The notes beneath the pieces were generated by a model. It did no database searches and was not told where the DNA came from. It saw nothing but the letters and a program-made list of their open reading frames with translations. Source: Streptomyces sp. CB02261 (GTDB lineage Bacteria; Actinomycetota; Actinomycetes; Streptomycetales; Streptomycetaceae). Taken from it: 64,000 nt of DNA. A program made the position numbers and the translations under genes. The stretch is from NCBI RefSeq assembly GCF_001905665.1, contig NZ_LIVX01000007.1:372001-436000 (forward strand). Direction: 5' to 3'. The first letter of the stretch is position 1, and each line of letters opens with the position of its first letter. Below are positions 58,314 to 64,000 of the stretch, in pieces.

Positions 58314-59675
58314 GTGTTCGGAATCATCAGGCCGTGCCGCCACCGGCTGGGCGGGAGCATGCGCACCGAGTGGATGGCGCACCTGTGCGGGCTGTGCCTG
58401 GCGTTGCGCAGCGAGTACGGGCAGTTCGCGCGCGTGGCCACCAACTACGACGGGCTCGTCGTCTCGGTGCTGACCGAGGCGCAGTCGGAGCGTACCGGCG
58501 ACTGGCGGCGAGGAGCCGGACCGTGCCCGCTGCGCGGGATGCGGTCGGCGGACGTGGCCCGGGGCGAGGGCGCGCGGCTGGCGGCGACGGTGTCGCTGGT
58601 GCTCGCCGCGGCGAAGATACGCGACCACGTCGAAGACGGGGACGGCCTGTGGGGCCGCCGCCCGGTGACGCTGGCGGCCCGCCGGATCGCCCGGGGCTGG
58701 AACCGGGCGGGCGCGGCGGGCGGGGACCGGCTCGGCTTCGACACCGCCGTACTGATCGACGCCGTCGAACGCCAGCAGGACATCGAGCGGACGACCGGTC
58801 CCCAGGGCTCGCTCCTGACGGTCACGGAACCGACGGAGACCGCGACCGCCGCCGCCTTCGCGCACACCGCGGTGCTCGCGGGACGTCCGGGCAACGCCGA
58901 GCCGCTGGCGGAGGCGGGCCGGCTGTTCGGCCGGCTGGCGCACCTGCTGGACGCGGTGGAGGACCTGGACGCGGACGAGGCGTCCGGCGCGTGGAACCCG
59001 GTCGCCGTGACCGGCGCGGACCGCGCCGAGGTGCGCAGACTCTGCGACGACGCCGTCCACGGCATCCGACTCGCCCTCGCCGAGGCCGAGTTCGTCGACG
59101 GACGGCTCGTACGGGCGCTGCTCGGCGCCGAGTTGGAGCATGCCGTCGACCGGGTCTTCGCCCCCCGGCACGGTCGTCACCAGCACCGCCACCAGGCGAG
59201 CGGCCCGCGCGTGCTGCCCTGGCTGGGACGCCGTACGGCGACGGACGCGCCCCCGGAGACCGGCACGGGTACGGCGTGCGGCGTGGGAGCGCTCGCGGGC
59301 TCCGCCCCGGGCGGCGCCCCGGTGGCTTCGGGCCGGCCGTCCGAGGGGCGGTGCGGACGGTGCGACCAGTGGCGCCGGCTGTGCCGGGACTGCAGGTGGT
59401 GCTACGACTGCTGTACCTGTGACGACGCCGAGATGGAGGAACCGCAGTTCGGCGAAGGCGGCGGCGGTTCGAACCAGGGGGGTTCCGGCGGAGACGGCTG
59501 GTTCGGCGGCTCGGGCGGCTCCGGCGGCGGCAACTCGGGCGGTCACTCCGGTGGTTCAGGCGGCGGCGGTCGTGGCTCCGGAGGGTCCGGCGGCGGTTCC
59601 GGCGGCGGATCGGGTGACGGCTGCGGCGACGGCTGCTGCAACCCGTGCAAGTGCTGCTGCGACTGCTGCGACTGA
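58314..59675 (+). CDS. DUF5685-family protein with Cys-rich, Gly/Ser-rich tail
   Basis: 453 residues. The N-terminus MFGIIRPCRHRLG and HLCGLCLALRSEYG with two CxxC-like cysteine groups identifies DUF5685. A helical middle contains RLFGRLAHLLDAVEDLDADEA, resembling the polyprenyl-cyclase-type acidic helices but with no assignable active site. After about residue 340 comes CGRCDQWRRLCRDCRWC and DCCTCDD, a long Gly/Ser linker of about 60 residues, and a terminal CCNPCKCCCDCCD. The last ~100 residues contain 17 Cys. GTG at 58314 follows GGGGGGAGAA. Metal binding is likely; no function known. Confidence 0.75.
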   Translation: MFGIIRPCRHRLGGSMRTEWMAHLCGLCLALRSEYGQFARVATNYDGLVVSVLTEAQSERTGDWRRGAGPCPLRGMRSADVARGEGARLAATVSLVLAAAKIRDHVEDGDGLWGRRPVTLAARRIARGWNRAGAAGGDRLGFDTAVLIDAVERQQDIERTTGPQGSLLTVTEPTETATAAAFAHTAVLAGRPGNAEPLAEAGRLFGRLAHLLDAVEDLDADEASGAWNPVAVTGADRAEVRRLCDDAVHGIRLALAEAEFVDGRLVRALLGAELEHAVDRVFAPRHGRHQHRHQASGPRVLPWLGRRTATDAPPETGTGTACGVGALAGSAPGGAPVASGRPSEGRCGRCDQWRRLCRDCRWCYDCCTCDDAEMEEPQFGEGGGGSNQGGSGGDGWFGGSGGSGGGNSGGHSGGSGGGGRGSGGSGGGSGGGSGDGCGDGCCNPCKCCCDCCD

Positions 59676-60371
59676 GCCGAGCGCCCTTGACCGGACCGGC
59701 CGTCGCCCCCCCCCATCGGATGACAGGATGCGCGCGGCCGGTCCCCGCGTCGACGGGCCCCTGAGGCACTGCCGGCCCTCGACCCCTGCGGTTCGCTCGT
59801 CCATGACCGCGGTCGCGCGCCGGGCGTGCTGGAACCTCGCCGGGACGTACGCCACCCCCGTCGCTCCGGGGCGTCCCCCGCGTCACGAGAGCCCACCGGC
59901 CGAGAGCCCACCGGCGGCTCCCGCCCTCCCCGTCGGGCAGGCGGGTCGCGGTGTCTCCCTCCACAGCTGACCCTGGCGGGCGCCGTGGCCACCGGACTCG
60001 TGGCGGCGCTGACGCCGTAGGGCGCGCCGAGTCCAACATATTTCAACATCCCGAGGCGTGAACTGGCGATAGTCGGAGTCCACCCCCTCGTTGGGCCTCG
60101 GGGTAACGACGACGTATCGATCCGAAACCTCCTAGGCACTCTGTTGACTTTTGATGGAAACGGCGATTTTCTGTGTGCCATCGAGTTGATTAACGACTGA
60201 CCGCGGCGGCTTCAGCACCCCCGAATCGCCCGGTCACCCGCTCTCGCATGTTGCTCGTCGGACAGGACCGGAACCGTCGTTCCCCTCCCTCGCCACGATC
60301 CTCCGCGAGTCCATCAGTTTCCGTGCCTCACCGGTCGGCCGTGTGCGGCCCGTCCTAGCAAGGGGAATGAC
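59676..60371. other. Long intergenic region upstream of the AraF-like gene
   Basis: About 696 bases. The first half (to about 60020) is GC-rich with the direct repeat CGAGAGCCCACCGG (around 59886-59913) and no convincing gene. The second half is distinctly less G+C-rich (60030-60200, for example AACATATTTCAACATC, GTTGATTAACGACTGAC). TTGACT at 60144-60149 is a plausible -35 with only a weak -10 (TTTTCT at 60167). GATGG/CCATC at 60153-60182 forms a short inverted repeat. A leader of about 200 bases before the transporter is implied. Confidence 0.45.
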
Positions 60372-61427
60372 ATGTTCACTGAACACAACAGGCGGCCGGT
60401 GGCTGCGGTGGTCCTGGGTCTGGCTTCCGTGCTCGCGCTGACGTCCTGTTCCAGTGGTCAGCAGGCGGCCGGATCGGGCGGCGGCGGTGACGTCTCCAAG
60501 GTCGACGGCAAGATATCCCTGACGTACCTCCAGAAGCAGGGTGACCAGGAGTACTTCGTCGGTGAGGCGGCCGGCGCCAAGGCGAAGGCGGACGAGCTCG
60601 GCATCGACCTGAAGGTCGTGAACCTCGGCACCGACGCCAACAAGACCATCAGCGAGGCCCAGTCGGCGATCTCGCAGAAGAGCAACGGCCTCATCGTCGT
60701 CGTCCCGGACCCGGCCGTCGGCCCCCAGGTCGTCCAGATCGCCAAGGACGCCAAGGTCGCCCTGCTCACCTCCGACGACCAGATCTGTACGACCGGCCCG
60801 GACCCGGCCGCGTGTCCCGCCGCGGACCTCGTGCCCCGTATCGGCTTCAGCGGCGCCCAGATGGGCGGCGAGGTCGGCAAGCGCGCCGCCGCCGAGTTCA
60901 AGAAGGCCGGCTGGAACCCCGCCGAGACCCGCACCATCTCCGCCTGGAAGCAGGACGTCACCGTCTGCACCGACCGCGTGAAGGCCTCCAAGGAGGCCTT
61001 CGCCGCCAACGCCGGCGCCACGGTGCAGAACATCGACGTCCCCACGGACAACAGCCCCAGCGGTGCGCAGGACAAGATCGCCGCCACCATCACCGCGAAC
61101 CCGAGCGTCAAGCACTGGGTCGTCTGGGGCTGCAACGACGAGAACGTCCAGGGCGGGGTGACCGCGCTGGAGAACGCCGGCTTCAAGGCCGACGACGTCA
61201 TCGGCGTGGGCCTCGGTGCCTACCTGGCCTGCAAGAACTGGAGCTCCGGCAAGCCGTCCGGCATGAAGGCCGCGCTGTTCATCAACGGCAAGGACGTCGG
61301 CGCCCTGGCCGTCCAGACCATGTACGACAAGCTCAAGAACGGCAAGGCGTTCCCCAAGGAGGCCTTCGCCCCGACCACGATGGTCGACGCCTCCACCTGG
61401 AAGTCCGCCGGAGTCACCTGCGGCTGA
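60372..61427 (+). CDS. Sugar ABC transporter substrate-binding lipoprotein, AraF-like
   Basis: 351 residues. Lipoprotein signal VAAVVLGLASVLALTSCSSG with the lipobox Cys near residue 26, then a type I periplasmic fold. VVVPDPAVGPQVVQIAK, SVKHWVVWGCNDENVQGGV and ALENAGFKADDVIGVG match the L-arabinose-binding protein AraF pattern (HWxxxGxND..xGGVxAxE..GFKAxDIIG). AraF-type proteins deliver L-arabinose to an AraG/AraH importer, and both partners follow. Arabinose is the best guess; no arabinose catabolic gene is visible before the edge. Confidence 0.8.
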   Translation: MFTEHNRRPVAAVVLGLASVLALTSCSSGQQAAGSGGGGDVSKVDGKISLTYLQKQGDQEYFVGEAAGAKAKADELGIDLKVVNLGTDANKTISEAQSAISQKSNGLIVVVPDPAVGPQVVQIAKDAKVALLTSDDQICTTGPDPAACPAADLVPRIGFSGAQMGGEVGKRAAAEFKKAGWNPAETRTISAWKQDVTVCTDRVKASKEAFAANAGATVQNIDVPTDNSPSGAQDKIAATITANPSVKHWVVWGCNDENVQGGVTALENAGFKADDVIGVGLGAYLACKNWSSGKPSGMKAALFINGKDVGALAVQTMYDKLKNGKAFPKEAFAPTTMVDASTWKSAGVTCG

Positions 61428-61573
61428 GTCACGGCCCCTCTACGCCGGTGCGGCGGACCGTCCCGCCCGCCGCACCGGCTCCTCCCGGCCGCCCGCCGCA
61501 CCGCCGTACCGGCCCTTCCGGCCGCCCGGCCCACCGTCGGTCCGTTCCCGTCCCTCCAGCCCGTGAGGCCACC

Positions 61574-63190
61574 ATGACCACACCCGGCACCCAACCCCCC
61601 ACGCCGGCGACTCCCGTCTCTCCGCCAGGTGCCGGTGTCGCCGTCGAGAACATCACCAAGCGCTTCGGCGCCGTCCAGGCCCTCGGCGGTGTCACCCTGA
61701 CCTTCCTTCCGGGGCAGGTCACCGCCCTCATGGGCGAGAACGGCGCGGGCAAGTCCACGCTCCTGAAGATCCTCACCGGCGACCACCAGCCCACCGAGGG
61801 GCGCGTCCTCCTCGACGGGGCGCCGGTCTCCTTCGCCTCGCCGCAGGACGCGCGCAAGGCGGGGATCCGCATCATCCCGCAGGAGCCGGAGATCATCCCG
61901 CACGTCTCCGTCGCGGAGAACGTCTACGCGGGTTCCCTCCCGCGCACGGCCGGCCGGCGTCTCGACCGCGCCGAGCTGCGCCGCAGGATCACCGCCGACC
62001 TGGCACGGCTCGGCTTCGAGAAGGTCATCGACCCCGACCAGATCGGCTCCGAACTGACGGCCGCACAGCGGCAGTTGGTGGAGATCCTGCGCGCCCTCAC
62101 CGGCGAGGCCAAGGTCATCGCCTTCGACGAGCCGACCTCCTCCCTCGCGGAGAACGAGGCCGAGGCCCTGTTCGCGCTGATCGACCGGCTGCGTGCCCAG
62201 GGCATCGCGATCATCTACGTCTCCCACCGCATGAAGGAGATCTTCCGTCTCGCGGACCGCATCGCGGTGCTCCGCGACGGTGCCTCCGCCGGAGTCCTCG
62301 ACGCCGCGACGACCACCGAGAGCGAGGTCGTCCGGATGATGGTCGGCCGTGACCTCTCCTCGCTGTTCGTACGCCAGGACGTCGCCCGGGACGAGGTCGT
62401 CCTGCAGCTGGACGGCGTCACCACCGACGACGTCAGCGACATCAGCCTCCAGGTGAGGGCCGGAGAGGTCGTCGCCCTCGCCGGTCTGATGGGCGCCGGA
62501 CGCTCGGAGCTCGGACTCGCCCTCGCCGGCGACCGGCCCCTGCGCTCCGGACGGATCACCCTGAACGGCCGGCCCCTGCGGCTGCGCAGCCCGAAGGACG
62601 CCATCCGCGCCGGTATCGGCCTGGCGCCCGAGGAGCGCAAGGCCCAGGCCCTTTTCCTGCACCGCTCCATCCGTGACAACACCTCCCTGGTCAGCCTGGA
62701 GCGGCTGCGCCGGATGCGCTTCGTCCGCAGAGGCCAGGAGAAGACGGTCGCCCAGGAGTTCTCCGACCGGCTCAGGGTGCGCACCCCCTCCATCGAGCAC
62801 GAGGTCCGCAAGCTGTCGGGCGGCAACCAGCAGAAGGTGGTCCTCGCCCGCTGGCTGCTGCGCCGGCCGAAGGTCCTGATCCTCGACGAGCCGACCCGTG
62901 GCATCGACATCGGCGCCAAGGCGGAGATCTACCGGATCATCGCCGACCTCGCGCGCGACGGTGTCGCCCTGCTCGTGATCTCCTCCGAGCTCCCCGAGGT
63001 GCTCGGACTCGCCGACCGCGTCGTGGTGATGCAGAACGGCCGCATCACCGGCGAACTCAGCCGCGCCGAGGCGACCGAGGAATCGATCCTCAACCTCGCC
63101 ATGGCCGACGACCTCGCCACCGTGGACGCCGCCCCCACCCCGGCCGCCGCCCGGCCCCGTACCGACTCCGCCCATGGAGGCTCCCGATGA
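61574..63190 (+). CDS. Sugar ABC transporter ATPase (two NBDs), AraG-like
   Basis: 538 residues, two tandem ATPase domains. The first has GENGAGKST (residues 54-62), signature LTAAQRQLVEIL and Walker B KVIAFDEPTSSL. The second has a degenerate Walker A (GLMGAGRSE), signature LSGGNQQKVVLAR and VLILDEPTRGIDIG, the standard asymmetry of monosaccharide CUT2 importers. ATG at 61574; GTGAGG lies upstream. 146 bases after the binding protein and overlapping the permease (ATGA). Confidence 0.88.
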   Translation: MTTPGTQPPTPATPVSPPGAGVAVENITKRFGAVQALGGVTLTFLPGQVTALMGENGAGKSTLLKILTGDHQPTEGRVLLDGAPVSFASPQDARKAGIRIIPQEPEIIPHVSVAENVYAGSLPRTAGRRLDRAELRRRITADLARLGFEKVIDPDQIGSELTAAQRQLVEILRALTGEAKVIAFDEPTSSLAENEAEALFALIDRLRAQGIAIIYVSHRMKEIFRLADRIAVLRDGASAGVLDAATTTESEVVRMMVGRDLSSLFVRQDVARDEVVLQLDGVTTDDVSDISLQVRAGEVVALAGLMGAGRSELGLALAGDRPLRSGRITLNGRPLRLRSPKDAIRAGIGLAPEERKAQALFLHRSIRDNTSLVSLERLRRMRFVRRGQEKTVAQEFSDRLRVRTPSIEHEVRKLSGGNQQKVVLARWLLRRPKVLILDEPTRGIDIGAKAEIYRIIADLARDGVALLVISSELPEVLGLADRVVVMQNGRITGELSRAEATEESILNLAMADDLATVDAAPTPAAARPRTDSAHGGSR

Positions 63191-64000
63191 CCACCGCCAC
63201 CACCTCCCCGGCCGAGACCGAGAAGACACCGCCGACGGCCCGCAAGCGCTCGCCGCTGGCCGCCCTGGGCGGGCAGAACCTCAGCCTCATCGGTGCGCTC
63301 GTCGTGGTCCTCGGGCTGTTCGGCGCCCTCAACGAGAACTACCTGAGCCTCTCCAACATCCAGGTGATCGCCGAGGCGGCCACCATCACCGGCCTCCTGG
63401 CCATCGTGCAGACCGTGGTCATCATCTGCGGCGGCCTGGACATCTCCGTCGGCTCCCAGGTCGGCGTCGCCTCCGTCGTCAGCGCCATGGTCTTCACCAG
63501 CACCGGCTCCAACGCCTACCTCGGCATGCTCGCCGCCATCGGCGTCGGCGTCCTGGTGGGCGTCCTCAACGGCCTGATCATCGTCTACGGCCGCGTCAAC
63601 CCCACCATCGCCACCCTCGCCGGACTCGCCGCCTACAAGGGCCTCGCCCAGCTCCTCTCCGACGGTCGCGCCCAGGGCTACGTCCTCAACGACGACTTCT
63701 TCGTCTTCCTCGGCCGCGGCAAGATCGCCGGACTCCCCGTCATGGTCTGGATCCTCATCGTCGTCGCCGTCGCCGTGCACGTGATGCTCAAGTACACCGA
63801 CATCGGCCGCAACCTCTACGCCATCGGCGGCAACGACACCGCCGCCCGCCTCGCCGGCATCAACATCAACAAATACCTCGTCGCCGTCTACGCCCTCATC
63901 GGCATCGTCGCCGCCGTCGCCGGCATCCTCCTCACCGCCCGCACCGGCTCCGGCCAGCCCGTCTCCGGCAGCGAAGGCCTCGAACTCAAGGCCATCACCG
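63187..64000 (+). CDS. Sugar ABC transporter permease, AraH/RbsC type, 3' end cut by window edge
   Basis: Frame open from ATG 63187 to the window edge (271 residues visible). Many hydrophobic helices, with the CUT2 signature TVVIICGGLDISVGS and, later, GRNLYAIGGNDTAARLAGIN, as in RbsC/AraH. ATG overlaps the ATPase stop. Codons end almost wholly in C. Completes the AraFGH-like importer. Confidence 0.9.
   Translation, partial: MTTATTSPAETEKTPPTARKRSPLAALGGQNLSLIGALVVVLGLFGALNENYLSLSNIQVIAEAATITGLLAIVQTVVIICGGLDISVGSQVGVASVVSAMVFTSTGSNAYLGMLAAIGVGVLVGVLNGLIIVYGRVNPTIATLAGLAAYKGLAQLLSDGRAQGYVLNDDFFVFLGRGKIAGLPVMVWILIVVAVAVHVMLKYTDIGRNLYAIGGNDTAARLAGININKYLVAVYALIGIVAAVAGILLTARTGSGQPVSGSEGLELKAIT

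Noticed and set aside
58260..59546. Minus-strand 428-codon ORF opposite DUF5685
   Set aside because: Antisense of a recognisable DUF5685 gene that has a good ribosome-binding site; no motif in the antisense product.
59543..60181. Minus-strand 212-codon ORF with Pro/Glu-rich end
   Set aside because: Its C-terminal part is antisense of the Gly/Ser linker of DUF5685 and its N-terminal part lies in the AT-shifted promoter region.
1..64000. tRNA, rRNA or riboswitch
   Set aside because: No cloverleaf, T-loop GTTCRANNC context, rRNA or known riboswitch core was recognised by eye; a tRNAscan or Rfam search would settle this.

Overview
The window is very G+C-rich actinomycete DNA, almost certainly Streptomyces or a close relative. 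Third codon positions are nearly all G or C, GTG starts are common, genes are joined by ATGA/GTGA overlaps, and the content is typical: an isorenieratene crt cluster, a SpoIIE/HATPase phosphatase, a Streptomyces-type xylose isomerase, FCD and UTRA GntR regulators, and ROK proteins. I saw no rRNA, tRNA, CRISPR array or intact transposase. Most of the window is accessory catabolism, transport and secondary metabolism.

Layout. (1) 1-6.4 kb: carotenoid genes, with a partial leftward crtE diverging from crtY-crtT-crtU, followed by a FAD oxidoreductase and an SDR. (2) 6.5-10.4 kb: lactate utilisation, lldR and lutABC, with clear 11-bp palindromic operators. (3) 10.4-15.2 kb: a frameshifted SpoIIE-type phosphatase, an FCD regulator, a class V aminotransferase and a remnant of a sugar ABC permease. 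(4) 15.2-21.6 kb: a compact leftward peptide export cassette: a double-glycine-leader precursor without Cys or Lys/Arg in its core, a hairpin, a HlyD-type protein, and a C39-peptidase ABC exporter plus its second ABC partner (NHLM type). No modification enzyme is visible. (5) 22-25.4 kb: a large secreted subtilase. (6) 25.8-37.5 kb: GH42, GH3 and GH31 glycosidases, then ROK XylR, XylA and XylB. Together these read as hydrolysis of xylose- and galactose-decorated oligosaccharides (such as xyloglucan fragments) to xylose and entry into the pentose phosphate pathway. (7) 37.5-51 kb: a frameshifted small secreted gene, a UTRA regulator, a secreted GH20 hexosaminidase, a carbohydrate ABC transporter with an odd ROK protein, a DeoR regulator, and a ROK kinase / PfkB kinase / SIS / class II aldolase operon. 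This resembles an amino-sugar (GalNAc/GalN, Aga-like) pathway without a linked deacetylase. (8) 51.3-55.4 kb: LysR, phosphonoacetate hydrolase and a probable phosphonoacetaldehyde dehydrogenase. (9) 55.4-59.7 kb: a DUF402 protein, an oxidoreductase, a decayed sensor/HATPase gene and a Cys-rich DUF5685 protein. (10) 60.4-64 kb: an AraFGH-like sugar ABC importer whose permease runs off the edge.

Regulation is unusually readable. Palindromes sit in the lut, GntR/aminotransferase, GH42/GH3, xylA/xylB and amino-sugar intergenic regions, and several strong hairpins separate transcription units. The export cassette at 15.2-21.6 kb is the best candidate for something undescribed. All functions come from reading translated sequence and motifs; no database search was possible.
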